Of a DNA stretch of 33,176 nucleotides, positions 1-8,213 are shown piece by piece (position 1 is the first letter of the stretch; every line of letters starts with the position of its first letter). Both the position numbers and the translations under genes were made by a program. The DNA comes from Ruminococcus sp. UBA3280 (GTDB taxonomy: Bacteria; Bacillota; Clostridia; Oscillospirales; Ruminococcaceae). The stretch spans positions 1 to 33,176 of the forward strand of contig DETU01000040.1 of assembly GCA_002362175.1 (NCBI GenBank). Reading direction: 5' to 3'. The notes under the pieces are model-generated. The model ran no database searches. It saw nothing but the letters and a program-made list of their open reading frames with translations, and was not told where the DNA came from.

Positions 1-56
1 CGATTGAGAAAAAATTACATATTATATACAAAACGATGAAATTATTATTATTTATA

Positions 57-85
57 TTGACTTTGTTATATTTTTGTGATATTAT
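57..85 (+). promoter_or_regulatory. sigma-A-type promoter of the 158-2017 gene
   Basis: TTGACT at 57-62 and TATTAT at 80-85 are separated by exactly 17 bp, a good vegetative promoter. Transcription would start near 92, giving a leader of about 65 nt before the ATG at 158. Seen directly; activity is inferred. Confidence 0.6.
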
Positions 86-157
86 TATGTATACAGATAA
101 TAAGTCTTTATGACTTTATATGAACATTGTTTTTTACCCGAAAAGGAGGGGGTTCTT

Positions 158-2017
158 ATGTCAGAGAACTTGAATAACATGAATAATAATGATAATTTCA
201 CAAATGCCGTTTCAGGCGTTGAACGTGTTTCAAAGAAGAAAGGCAAGAAGATTGCACTTATCAGCGGTATAACTGCTGTTGCACTTGTCGGCGGCGGTGT
301 TGCCGCATATAATCTTTCTGATTTTGTAAAGAATCAGGTAAATCTCCGTGTGATGAAACCCGAAAACTACTATGCGTGGATTACAGAAGAAAATTCAAAG
401 AACTTTGCACAGTCCGCAAAAGAAAGCTATTCAAAGGCTTACGATAAAATGCAGGACGGACAGAAAAGCAACGTATCTCTTAAGTATGTAGCAAGTGACG
501 ATTTCAAGGATTATGCACTTAGTGAAATACTCGGTGCTGATTATAAAAATTATGATGATGACGAATCAAAGATGCTTGTTGACATAATCAATAATATAAA
601 TGAAATTGCTGTAGGCGGTAATGCAAGCGTAAAGGGCGACGTTCTTTCAGGCAGTTGCTTTGCTTCACTCAACGGTGAAAATATTATAAGCGGTGATATT
701 GCACTTGATTATGAAAACTTTGATTACTTCCTGCGTGTTCCCGAACTTACTGAACAGTGGCTCTGTATGGAATTGGGAGAAACCATGAGTGAAATTTCAG
801 ATATAACACCTTATTATGATGTTATGAAGAATCCTACAGACTATATTTCCCCGGAACAGCTTGAAGATATGATTATAAGATACACTAATGTATGGAATCA
901 GTCTGTTGAGGACATTGAAATTGAGAAGAAAGAGTCCATTGACATCTGTGATATTACTGTTGATTATACTGTACTTTCCGTTGAACTCACTGAAAGCGAC
1001 CTCGTAGACATTGCTGGAAATTTCATTGAAGAAATTAAGAACGACGATGTACTTAAAAATATCGCAGTAAGTCTTGACGTATGTACAGAAGAAGAATGGG
1101 CATCAGAACTTGACGAACTTCTTGAAGAACTTGAAAACGAAGATACTTCAAATAATGATGTAGAACTGACCGTAGATACTTACGTTGACCCCAACGGCGA
1201 CATAAGGGGTATGAGATTCTTTGTTGAGGACGAAGGAGACATCTTCTTTGCATTTGGCAAGGACGGCGATGATGTACGTGGTGAATTTTCTGTATCAGAA
1301 GACAATGAAAAGTTGTTCAGTGCAGAACTCTATGCAGACGAAAATGACAACAAGTACAACGGAAATATTGACTTCACTTACTGCGATTATGATGATGTTA
1401 TTGAAACAATAAGTGTTGAATTTACTGATTATGAAGTTGTGAATGAAGAAAACGGATTCTTCAATGCTGATGTAACTTTTGTTATTCCTGATATTGACCC
1501 GATTGCAATTGATTTCAGTTCAGACGGAAATTCACAGGATATTTCGTATAACATTAATTTTGACGGCAAGGATTACGGAACGGTTATTCTTAGTATGTCA
1601 GTAAATGACGGTGCAGACGTTGAAGTTCCCGACAAGAACGGTGCATTTTTAATAAGTCCTTATATGGATTCAGAACCCGCACTCTCCGACTATATCCCTG
1701 AAGAAAATATGAAAAATTTCATTTATGATATTCTTGTTAAATTAGGTTTCAGTGAGGAAATAGCAGCAGACGGTGCAGATGACATTACTTGGGAAATGTA
1801 TGATGACTCTGACGACTGGGAAACTTATGATTCGGAATATGATGACTATGATAATTTCGGCGGATTTGACGAAGATGAAGCTTTCACATATGATGATTCA
1901 GATGTGAATACTTCCGAACCTGAAGAAGAACCTGCAAATGAGATACCTTTTAATAGCGGTGATGCTGATGAATTAATGGTTGAAAGATTTGAAGAAGAAC
2001 AGTCTGCAAACGAATAA
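158..2017 (+). CDS. Membrane-anchored acidic extracytoplasmic protein, unknown function
   Basis: I do not recognise a family. The 619-residue product has an Asn-rich cytoplasmic N-terminus, a basic stretch (SKKKGKK) and one membrane segment at about residues 32-52 (IALISGITAVALVGGGVAAY), so most of the protein lies outside the membrane. The C-terminal 70 residues are extremely Asp/Glu-rich with several Tyr-Asp-Asp repeats and look disordered. The frame stays open upstream to 110, but the ATG at 158 is chosen because AAAAGGAGGGGG sits 6-8 nt before it. The gene has its own promoter (57-85) and an intrinsic terminator (2031-2060), so it is a single-gene unit next to a two-component system. A wall-associated or substrate-binding role is possible; nothing in the sequence decides it. 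Confidence 0.75.
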   Translation: MSENLNNMNNNDNFTNAVSGVERVSKKKGKKIALISGITAVALVGGGVAAYNLSDFVKNQVNLRVMKPENYYAWITEENSKNFAQSAKESYSKAYDKMQDGQKSNVSLKYVASDDFKDYALSEILGADYKNYDDDESKMLVDIINNINEIAVGGNASVKGDVLSGSCFASLNGENIISGDIALDYENFDYFLRVPELTEQWLCMELGETMSEISDITPYYDVMKNPTDYISPEQLEDMIIRYTNVWNQSVEDIEIEKKESIDICDITVDYTVLSVELTESDLVDIAGNFIEEIKNDDVLKNIAVSLDVCTEEEWASELDELLEELENEDTSNNDVELTVDTYVDPNGDIRGMRFFVEDEGDIFFAFGKDGDDVRGEFSVSEDNEKLFSAELYADENDNKYNGNIDFTYCDYDDVIETISVEFTDYEVVNEENGFFNADVTFVIPDIDPIAIDFSSDGNSQDISYNINFDGKDYGTVILSMSVNDGADVEVPDKNGAFLISPYMDSEPALSDYIPEENMKNFIYDILVKLGFSEEIAADGADDITWEMYDDSDDWETYDSEYDDYDNFGGFDEDEAFTYDDSDVNTSEPEEEPANEIPFNSGDADELMVERFEEEQSANE

Positions 2018-2030
2018 TTAAAAAAATAAA

Positions 2031-2060
2031 GCTGTCGTACACTGTGTACGGCAGTTTTTT
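2031..2060 (+). terminator. Intrinsic terminator after the 158-2017 gene
   Basis: Arms CTGTCGTACAC and GTGTACGGCAG pair with one G-U, followed by seven Ts. It separates the first gene from the response regulator. Confidence 0.75.
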
Positions 2061-2070
2061 TGTGTCGGTC

Positions 2071-2099
2071 TTGCATTTTCCGACAAAAAAACGTATACT
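2071..2099 (+). promoter_or_regulatory. Promoter of the two-component operon
   Basis: TTGCAT at 2071-2076 and TATACT at 2094-2099 with a 17-bp spacer, 36 bp before the response regulator ATG. Confidence 0.6.
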
Positions 2100-2134
2100 A
2101 TATAAGTAGAGTTTTTTGTACAGGAGGGTAATTT

Positions 2135-2830
2135 ATGATATATCTGCTTGAGGACGATTCGGGTATAAGGAATTTCGTTACATATGCACTTAATAATTCA
2201 GGATTTGATACAGAGGGTTTTGAACTGCCGTCGGTATTCTGGAAAGCAATGCAGGAGAATAAGCCTGATTTGATTCTGCTTGACATAATGCTTCCCGAAG
2301 AAGACGGACTTTCAATACTCCGAAAAGTCCGTGCCGACACTTCAACGGCAAAACTTCCCGTTATAATGCTTAGTGCAAAGGATACCGAGTACGACAAGGT
2401 TGAAGGACTTGACAGCGGTGCGGACGATTACGTTTCCAAGCCTTTTGGCATTATGGAACTTCTTTCACGTATAAAAGCACTTCTGAGACGTACTACAGAA
2501 ACAGTACAGGAAAAAAACGGTCTTTCAGCAGGAAATCTTGTTATTTATCCGTCAAAGCATGAAGTGATTGCAGACGGAACAAAAATCAGTCTCACTCTCA
2601 AAGAGTACGAATTATTGTTGTGGCTGGTCAGAAACAAAGGGGAAGTCTATTCACGTGATACACTTTTACAGAAAATATGGGGCTATGATTTTTCGGGGGA
2701 AAGCCGTACCGTTGATGTACATATAAGAACGCTCCGTTCAAAACTCGGAAACTGTGGTGATATTATAAAGACAATTCGTGGTGTAGGATATAAAGCGGAG
2801 GATACGGAAATTGACAAGAAAAATATTTAA
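2135..2830 (+). CDS. OmpR/PhoB-family response regulator
   Basis: DNA-binding response regulator of a two-component pair. The receiver domain (about 1-115) has the acidic pair D7/D8, the phosphoacceptor D50 (LLDIMLPEEDG), S80 and K102 in SKPFG. The C-terminal winged helix (about 130-228) carries typical features: LTLKEYELLLWLV, a recognition segment around SRTVDVHIRTLRSKLG and the closing IKTIRGVGYK wing. The 231-residue length is standard. An AGGAGG site lies about 8 nt before the ATG. It shares a promoter with the downstream kinase, whose coding region overlaps its 3' end by 20 bp. By similarity it belongs to the PhoP/PhoB/RegX3-like group with PAS-containing PhoR-type kinases; whether it senses phosphate cannot be told because no phosphate-uptake genes are in the window. 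Confidence 0.93.
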   Translation: MIYLLEDDSGIRNFVTYALNNSGFDTEGFELPSVFWKAMQENKPDLILLDIMLPEEDGLSILRKVRADTSTAKLPVIMLSAKDTEYDKVEGLDSGADDYVSKPFGIMELLSRIKALLRRTTETVQEKNGLSAGNLVIYPSKHEVIADGTKISLTLKEYELLLWLVRNKGEVYSRDTLLQKIWGYDFSGESRTVDVHIRTLRSKLGNCGDIIKTIRGVGYKAEDTEIDKKNI

Positions 2831-4118
2831 CAGTATAGTCGGAACATCAATTATAACAAATGCGGTGACGCTGATTCTTCTGAATATTCTGAATGAAGAA
2901 ACTAACCTGATAAATTTCGGTATTGGTGTAATATCGGTTTTGGTTGCTGTAATTTTTGCCCTCAGACTTTCAAAAAGGATAACACGTCCGCTTGTTGAGG
3001 TGAATCCCGACGACCCAAAAATAAATTATTCGGAAATCAATCCGCTTATCAACAAGATACGTATTCAGAAAGGAAAAATCAGCCGACAAAATAACGAGGT
3101 ACGCAGTGGTCGTGAACAGCTTAGTCTGATAACCGAAAACATGAATGAGGGGATTGTTATTGCCGATACAAGAACTAATATACTTTCATGTAATTCAGGG
3201 GCATTAAGACTTCTCGGAACTGAAAATGTCAGTGAGGGACAAAGTATATATCTGCTGAATAATTCGGAAATTTTCCGACATTGTATTCAGGACGCTATGG
3301 GAGGAAGAAACTCCTGCTGTATTCTTAAAACAGAGCAGGGTGACAGGGAAATCATAGCAAGTCCGTCAAATACTACAGATATGTTAAACGGTATCGTTGT
3401 TTTTATTTTTGACGTGACGGAAAAACAACAGCTTGAAACAATGAGGCGTGAATTTACGTCTAATGTTTCCCATGAACTCAAAACACCTCTTACCACTATT
3501 TACGGTATATCTGATATGCTTGCCAACGGTATCGTAAAACCGGAAGATGTTGGTCAGTTTGGACAGAATATACGCAGTGAAGCGGAAAGGCTTATTATTC
3601 TTATTAATGATATTGTCTCACTTTCAAAGCTTGACGAAAATTCCGTGCCACATGAAGATACTGAAACCGACCTTTACAGCCTTGCGAAAGAAGTTACTGA
3701 AAGGCTTCAGCGTAAAGCTTCGGAAAAAAATATTTCCTTGTCTGTTGTCGGTGAACACGTTTCCATTACAGGAAACAGGACTGTTCTTGACGAAATAATA
3801 TATAATCTCTGCGACAATGCCGTGAAGTACAATAATGACGGTGGTTTTGTAGAGGTGAAAGTTTCGCATATTCCGAAAAAAGCACTTATTACCGTAAGTG
3901 ATAACGGCGTGGGAATACCTCCTGAACACATAAACAGGATATTTGAGCGTTTTTACCGTGTGGACAAAAGCCATTCACGTCAGGTAAAAGGAACGGGGCT
4001 GGGTCTTTCGATTGTAAAACATGGTATTATGTATCATAACGGTACGATACGTGTTGACAGTACACTTGAAAAAGGTTCTGTTTTTACTGTTGAATTTCCG
4101 ATAGAAAACAAAAAATAA
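2811..4118 (+). CDS. PhoR-like membrane sensor histidine kinase with PAS domain
   Basis: Cognate sensor kinase of 435 residues. Two membrane segments (about 8-26 and 35-52) are joined by a very short outside loop, so there is no extracellular sensor domain. A degenerate HAMP/linker follows, then a PAS domain (about 105-200), a HisKA domain with the phosphorylated His at about residue 221 (SNVSHELKTPL) and an ATPase domain with N box (NLCDNAVKYN), G1 (VSDNGVGIP), F box (IFERFYRVDKSHS) and G2 (GTGLGLSIV). The start is TTG at 2811, with GGAGG 9 nt upstream inside the regulator gene, which implies translational coupling. Signals are probably read within the membrane or by the cytoplasmic PAS domain. 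Confidence 0.92.
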   Translation: MTRKIFNSIVGTSIITNAVTLILLNILNEETNLINFGIGVISVLVAVIFALRLSKRITRPLVEVNPDDPKINYSEINPLINKIRIQKGKISRQNNEVRSGREQLSLITENMNEGIVIADTRTNILSCNSGALRLLGTENVSEGQSIYLLNNSEIFRHCIQDAMGGRNSCCILKTEQGDREIIASPSNTTDMLNGIVVFIFDVTEKQQLETMRREFTSNVSHELKTPLTTIYGISDMLANGIVKPEDVGQFGQNIRSEAERLIILINDIVSLSKLDENSVPHEDTETDLYSLAKEVTERLQRKASEKNISLSVVGEHVSITGNRTVLDEIIYNLCDNAVKYNNDGGFVEVKVSHIPKKALITVSDNGVGIPPEHINRIFERFYRVDKSHSRQVKGTGLGLSIVKHGIMYHNGTIRVDSTLEKGSVFTVEFPIENKK

Positions 4119-4157
4119 AACAAGCCGTTCTGTTTTGTTCAGCAGAATGGCTTGTTT
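4118..4157. terminator. Bidirectional terminator between convergent genes
   Basis: A 15-bp stem (AAACAAGCCGTTCTG against CAGAATGGCTTGTTT, one G-U) overlaps the kinase stop codon and faces the end of the minus-strand gene at 4162. A/T-rich flanks on both sides allow it to serve both strands. Confidence 0.7.
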
Positions 4158-4161
4158 AAAC

Positions 4162-4566
4162 TTATCTATTTTCCATGATTGAAATAATAAGCATGATATT
4201 GTTTTTGTTTTTGTCAGTATATTCAAGACGGAGTTTTTCGTCAGATGTGAACATATAACCCGATTTGAAGTGAGTCCAGTTTTCACCGAATGACTGTCGT
4301 AATTGTTTTCCCTGATTATTAATCATGGGATAATTTGTAAGTATGATATGTTCATGGCTTTTTTCTTTTGAAAGAATTATAAATTTACATTCCGGAATAA
4401 CATCTGCGGAAAATTCAGTATTTGTCTCATAGTTGAATGTATACATTCGGCTGAAATTATTTTTGTTTATTTCAATGAAGATTTTTTTACAATCATCTGT
4501 AAAATACTCATATCCCAAAGCTTCATAGAATGTGTTTACCGGTTCACCTGTATAGATATTACGCAT
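4162..4566 (-). CDS. Unknown 134-residue protein coupled to the pectate lyase
   Basis: I do not recognise this protein. It has no signal peptide or membrane segment, so it is predicted cytosolic, and it is mixed alpha/beta with many aromatic residues. Its ATG overlaps the stop codon of the pectate lyase gene (TAATG), and no good ribosome binding site sits at a normal distance, so translation probably depends on ribosomes finishing the lyase. This makes it part of the same transcript, ending at the 4118-4157 terminator. A cytosolic protein tied so closely to a secreted cellulosomal enzyme is unusual; a regulatory or accessory role is only a guess. Confidence 0.7.
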   Translation of the reverse strand: MRNIYTGEPVNTFYEALGYEYFTDDCKKIFIEINKNNFSRMYTFNYETNTEFSADVIPECKFIILSKEKSHEHIILTNYPMINNQGKQLRQSFGENWTHFKSGYMFTSDEKLRLEYTDKNKNNIMLIISIMENR

Positions 4567-7115
4567 TATTCAAGAAAAAGCTTTCTCAGCATAACGAGGT
4601 CAAAAACGTCAATAATTCCGTCATTGTTTAAATCCGCCTTTCTGCACTGTTCAACGGTAAGAGGAGAAACGGCAAGAAGATGTTTGTTAATAAGTACAAG
4701 GTCATTCAGGGCAAGTTTTCCGTCACTGTCAATGTCGCCCGTAATTTCCTTTATTCCGTCTGATTTTGTCGCAAGGACTGTGTAATTCACACAATATGCA
4801 GATTGTCCATTGCTTCCGAGAGTAACTTTTTCACCTGCTTTTACTTCTTTTGAATAAAGTTCAAGAGTAAGGTCGTTTGAAGTAGTTATGGTAAGATTTG
4901 TTTTATTATAGTCGGAAAACCATTCAGGTACGTTTTCAACTCTGCTGTCCATTGCTATATAAAGAGTAATATCTTCACCTGCTTTGAAATCAGCGATATT
5001 TCCTGTTGAGTTTTTAGCGTCACAGGCTGTCATAAGAATTTCGGCACTGTTCAGTTTTTCGGGAAGTGTGGTAATTGTGAAGTTACGGTCTCCGAAAAGC
5101 ATTGAACCATTTTCAGCGTTGCCGACTGACCAGCCCGACGGGTAAGCACTGTCTGCAACTGTCACATTTTTAAAGAATTTACCGTCGATTGATGCAGGAT
5201 TTTTTCCGAAAACGAAACTGTCGGCATTGAGAAGGTAACCGTCACCGCCTGTGAATTTAAGATATAAATCATGTACGCCCTCAATGGTGTTTATGTTGTA
5301 AGACAAATTCTGGTAATCATTGAAATTGGAAGTACCTGCAAAGTTAACTGTTGAAACAACGTTGTCAGGACTGTCAAGACAAATTTCAATTTTTGAAGCA
5401 TTTCCCGAAATACGCATATTAATGCTCTTTGCACCGTCCTCAAAATCTACTTTTCGGAACATAATCCAGTCACCGTTTTCAATAAAACCTATATTCTGAC
5501 CACCTGAAGCAGTATCTTCAATATGTACTCCGTTCTGGTCATAGAAACTTTCCGCTTCTATTGTTTCAAATGCAGAAATATTGTTGTTTATATCAGAGTT
5601 TGTTTCAGGTGAAAGCGTAACAACACCCTTTGGGAAAGAGTCAACGGTAAGGTCGTTTATATAGTATTCGATATTGGTGTAACCCTGACCGCAGTAATCG
5701 CCGTTAGTGTCTGACGGGTCGTTAGGGTCAAGACCTCTCGCAAGTTCCCAGTCGTCGTCCATACCGTCATTGTCCTTGTCAACAATAGTCTTTTTGGTGA
5801 CGGCTTGGGGATACGTATAAGTTACACCACATTCAATGTGATACTTGTCAATATTTTCCTTGTTTGCGTCAGTAGCTTCATCATAAGAGGCAGTACCTGA
5901 CATATTTCCCGTACCTGTTTTTGTTTCCTCTGCACACTGCTTGTCAACGGCTGTTCTTTTTTCGGGGGCGATTCCGTTTCCTGCAAAGTTTATTACATTT
6001 TCATATGAATCTTCCGCACTCTCACAGGTATCGGCGGTAGAAACGTTTTCACCGTTCACGATAGTCTGGAATGACTTGTCACTTTTCAGCGTATCTTTTG
6101 TAACACCGTAAGTATCTGTAATGCTCTGTTTTATGCTGATACCGTTCCAGTTGTCAGAAGTAACAGTATCATATATTGTATTGTCCTTGTTGAGCATACG
6201 GTTTCCCTTGAGGAAAATTCCGAAATTCTGTGGTTTTGTACTGCTGTCAACGTTTACATAGTGTTTTCCGCCTGTTGTGCCGTTACCCATTTTAAGAGTG
6301 TTGTTTAAATAGTTAAGATGACCGATAGTACCGTAAGCGGTCTGATAAGCCCAGTTGTATATGACATTATTGGTAAAATCGGCTGTTTCTGTACCCTCTA
6401 CTTTACCTCTGAAATTACGTGAAACGTTATGTATAATAAGATTGTGGTCAAAAGTGCTATAGCCCTTTCCCATCATAAGACCAAAACCGTGCAGACCTTT
6501 CTTGTGACCGCCCCACGAGTCAGCAGGACCTATAATTGAATATTGTACCGTATAGTATTCATTGTTTGAATAAAGTCCCCACTGTTCGTCGGTAGTCCAA
6601 CTCATAGAACAGTGGTCTATAATTGAACTTGAACCCTTTGCACCACCCCATGCGTCGTTGCCTGAACTGGTAGCCATATAAGGACCGGGACGTGAACTTA
6701 TATATCTGCAAATAATATTGTCGCCTGCCATACCCATTTTGTAGTTTTTGAGTGTTATTCCCGAACCGCCGGGGGCAGTCTGTCCTGCAATTGTTATATT
6801 TCCCTGACAAAGAATATTGCTTTTAAGTTCAATAGTACCGCTTACATCAAAAACGACTATTCTGTTTGATTTACTTACTGCATCGCGGAAAGAACCTGCT
6901 CCGCTGTCGTTGAGATTGGTTACGTGATACACTTCACCGCCACGTCCTCCTGTAGCATATTTTCCACCACCGACCGCACCGGGAAATGCAATGACATTTG
7001 AAACCGCCTCTGCTTTAATGGAACTTTTATTCATAGGAGTTATTATTCCTGTTGTCGAAAAAACAGTAATAAGTCCTGTAAGGAAAGCTGTGAGTTTTTT
7101 TATTTTTCCGTTCAT
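4566..7115 (-). CDS. Cellulosomal pectate lyase: PL1 - CBM6 - dockerin
   Basis: Secreted polysaccharide lyase expected to cleave the pectin backbone by beta-elimination. Of 849 residues, 1-37 form a signal peptide. Residues about 40-350 match a family 1 pectate lyase (VIAFPGAVGGGKYATGGRGG, IAGQTAPGGSGI, the right-handed beta-helix rungs and RNFRGKVEGT). Residues 445-490 hold a DKDNDGMDDDWE calcium-loop linker typical of these enzymes, and 517-637 a CBM6 module (IEAE start, GGQNIGFIENGDW, closing NADSFVFG). Residues 640-785 form a beta-rich domain I cannot name. A type I dockerin (793-849) has two calcium loops (DIDSDGKLALND and DLNNDGIIDVFD). The dockerin implies docking on a cohesin scaffold encoded elsewhere. 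GGAGG precedes the ATG and a consensus promoter lies at 7148-7176. Confidence 0.92.
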   Translation of the reverse strand: MNGKIKKLTAFLTGLITVFSTTGIITPMNKSSIKAEAVSNVIAFPGAVGGGKYATGGRGGEVYHVTNLNDSGAGSFRDAVSKSNRIVVFDVSGTIELKSNILCQGNITIAGQTAPGGSGITLKNYKMGMAGDNIICRYISSRPGPYMATSSGNDAWGGAKGSSSIIDHCSMSWTTDEQWGLYSNNEYYTVQYSIIGPADSWGGHKKGLHGFGLMMGKGYSTFDHNLIIHNVSRNFRGKVEGTETADFTNNVIYNWAYQTAYGTIGHLNYLNNTLKMGNGTTGGKHYVNVDSSTKPQNFGIFLKGNRMLNKDNTIYDTVTSDNWNGISIKQSITDTYGVTKDTLKSDKSFQTIVNGENVSTADTCESAEDSYENVINFAGNGIAPEKRTAVDKQCAEETKTGTGNMSGTASYDEATDANKENIDKYHIECGVTYTYPQAVTKKTIVDKDNDGMDDDWELARGLDPNDPSDTNGDYCGQGYTNIEYYINDLTVDSFPKGVVTLSPETNSDINNNISAFETIEAESFYDQNGVHIEDTASGGQNIGFIENGDWIMFRKVDFEDGAKSINMRISGNASKIEICLDSPDNVVSTVNFAGTSNFNDYQNLSYNINTIEGVHDLYLKFTGGDGYLLNADSFVFGKNPASIDGKFFKNVTVADSAYPSGWSVGNAENGSMLFGDRNFTITTLPEKLNSAEILMTACDAKNSTGNIADFKAGEDITLYIAMDSRVENVPEWFSDYNKTNLTITTSNDLTLELYSKEVKAGEKVTLGSNGQSAYCVNYTVLATKSDGIKEITGDIDSDGKLALNDLVLINKHLLAVSPLTVEQCRKADLNNDGIIDVFDLVMLRKLFLE

Positions 7116-7147
7116 GAAAATTACCTCCTGATAATTATGTTGATAAT

Positions 7148-7176
7148 ATTATACAATATCTTTCAAAAGTTTTCAA
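7148..7176 (-). promoter_or_regulatory. Promoter of the pectate lyase operon
   Basis: On the minus strand TTGAAA (7176-7171) and TATAAT (7153-7148) are 17 bp apart, 32 bp before the ATG. No clear catabolite-repression or operator palindrome was seen around it. Confidence 0.65.
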
Positions 7177-7200
7177 TAGATAACGGATTTTTTGTGCAGA

Positions 7201-7623
7201 TTATTTTTTATCCGATTCAGAAAGGGAATACCATTTTTCTATTGTCTGAAGGTCTCCGTCCGTAAAGTTTTCACTTATGTTGTCTGTAAGAACTTTTTTT
7301 ATTTTTGTCCTGTTACCTGTAATAAGCCAGTCTACCATATTACAACAGAAGTAAACTATGTTGAAACGCATATCACCTTCTGTAATTATATCGTTCAGTA
7401 CTTTTTCAATATGATAAGAACTTGTCTCCGTTTTTACGGCTACAATTTCTACTGCTTCACACAGCAGTCCTTGAATTGCATTGTCATTTTCAGCCTTTGT
7501 ATTTGATGCTGTTATGACATTGTGTTGATTATTGGATTTTTCAATTTCGTTCAACAACTCGATAAGTGTATTTATTCTTTCACTTGTCGGATTTGAAAAT
7601 TCGTTCATATTAATATTTACCAT
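7201..7623 (-). CDS. Unknown cytosolic protein, 140 residues
   Basis: Family not recognised. The product is hydrophilic and probably all-helical, without signal peptide or membrane segment; its middle contains FNIVYFCCNMVDWLITGNRTKIKKVL, which would pack as a helical core. The ATG at 7623 is supported by CAGGA 5 nt upstream; an internal ATG at 7608 is the alternative. It has its own consensus promoter (7645-7673) and diverges from spoIIID. It ends 24 bp before the pectate lyase -35 box, so readthrough into that operon is possible. Confidence 0.65.
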   Translation of the reverse strand: MVNINMNEFSNPTSERINTLIELLNEIEKSNNQHNVITASNTKAENDNAIQGLLCEAVEIVAVKTETSSYHIEKVLNDIITEGDMRFNIVYFCCNMVDWLITGNRTKIKKVLTDNISENFTDGDLQTIEKWYSLSESDKK

Positions 7624-7644
7624 CCTTTTCCTGATACTTATTTA

Positions 7645-7673
7645 ATTATATTATAAAATTTGTGTCTTGTCAA
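7645..7673 (-). promoter_or_regulatory. Promoter of the 7201-7623 gene
   Basis: Minus-strand TTGACA (7673-7668) and TATAAT (7650-7645) with a 17-bp spacer; an overlapping second TATAAT lies 5 bp closer. About 22 bp before the ATG, so the leader is very short. Confidence 0.65.
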
Positions 7674-7710
7674 TTGTATGAGAAAATATATTACAGAAAT
7701 TCTTCTTTTT

Positions 7711-7753
7711 ACTGATGTTTCAGCATATATATTTACAGAACCGCTGAAACAGT
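7711..7753 (+). promoter_or_regulatory. Hairpin in the spoIIID leader next to the ribosome binding site
   Basis: GTTTCAGC (7717-7724) pairs with GCTGAAAC (7743-7750) around an 18-nt AT-rich loop, and ACTG/CAGT can extend the stem past a 3-nt bulge. The AAAGGAGGG ribosome binding site starts within a few bases of the stem. It could be a regulator-binding inverted repeat or an RNA hairpin that limits access to the site. Confidence 0.4.
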
Positions 7754-7770
7754 AAAGGAGGGATAACATA

Positions 7771-8049
7771 ATGTTGAAACAACAACCTGACCAACGGGCG
7801 GTAATTCTCGGGCAGTACATAATAGAAAATAAATCCACAGTGCGTGCTGCCGCTAAAAAATTCGGCATTTCAAAAAGTACAGTGCATAAGGACGTGAGTG
7901 AACGTCTTAAAAGGGAAAATCCGTTACTTTATGCACAGGTTAAGGATATACTTGAAATAAACAAACAGGAGCGTCACATACGTGGCGGAATGGCTACAAA
8001 GCTTAAATATGAAAAAATAGCAGAAAGAAAAACGAAATATAAATATTAA
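7771..8049 (+). CDS. spoIIID: Stage III sporulation protein D (transcription factor)
   Basis: Small DNA-binding regulator of the mother-cell stage of sporulation; in Bacillus subtilis SpoIIID switches the sigma-E regulon on and off and helps make sigma-K. The 92-residue product matches along its length: an N-terminal helix (ILGQYIIENKSTVRAAA), the helix-turn-helix KKFGISKSTVHKDVSERL (about 33-50), PLLYAQVKDIL, then the characteristic HIRGGMATKLKYEK followed by a basic tail. AAAGGAGGG sits 9 nt before the ATG. Monocistronic, ended by the hairpin at 8055-8095. No clear sigma-A promoter is seen upstream, which would suit sigma-E control, but I could not identify a convincing sigma-E site either. 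Confidence 0.93.
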   Translation: MLKQQPDQRAVILGQYIIENKSTVRAAAKKFGISKSTVHKDVSERLKRENPLLYAQVKDILEINKQERHIRGGMATKLKYEKIAERKTKYKY

Positions 8050-8054
8050 TGAAA

Positions 8055-8095
8055 AAGGACTGTCTGTAAATTCTGTAAATATGGACAGTTCTTTT
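8055..8095 (+). terminator. Terminator after spoIIID
   Basis: AAGGACTGTC (8055-8064) pairs with GACAGTTCTT, followed by Ts. The arm sequence recurs in the next terminator at 8393-8424. Confidence 0.75.
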
Positions 8096-8127
8096 TGTGC
8101 ATTTTCTACAAATATATTAAAAACCAC

Positions 8128-8155
8128 TTGACAAAATTCGGGGGGGGTGTACAAT
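8128..8155 (+). promoter_or_regulatory. Promoter with an eight-G tract in its spacer
   Basis: TTGACA (8128-8133) and TACAAT (8150-8155) are 16 bp apart, and the spacer contains a run of eight Gs (8140-8147), very unusual in this AT-rich DNA. A one-base gain would give the optimal 17-bp spacing. Such tracts between -35 and -10 are a known mechanism of phase-variable promoters in other bacteria. It drives the 8214-8372 gene. Confidence 0.6.
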
Positions 8156-8213
8156 AAGTGTATAAAAAATATTGCACAAATATTTAAAACCTAATTAAAG
8201 GAGGTGATTTGTT

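Noticed and set aside
4119..4160. CRISPR-like or attachment-site repeat
   Set aside because: A single inverted repeat at converging gene ends is explained as a terminator; no repeat-spacer array or tRNA was found anywhere in the window.
5740..5790. EF-hand-like loop in the pectate lyase as a second dockerin
   Set aside because: Only one DKDNDGMDDDWE loop, with the thrombospondin-type linker form common in PL1 enzymes; the real dockerin has two loops at the C-terminus.
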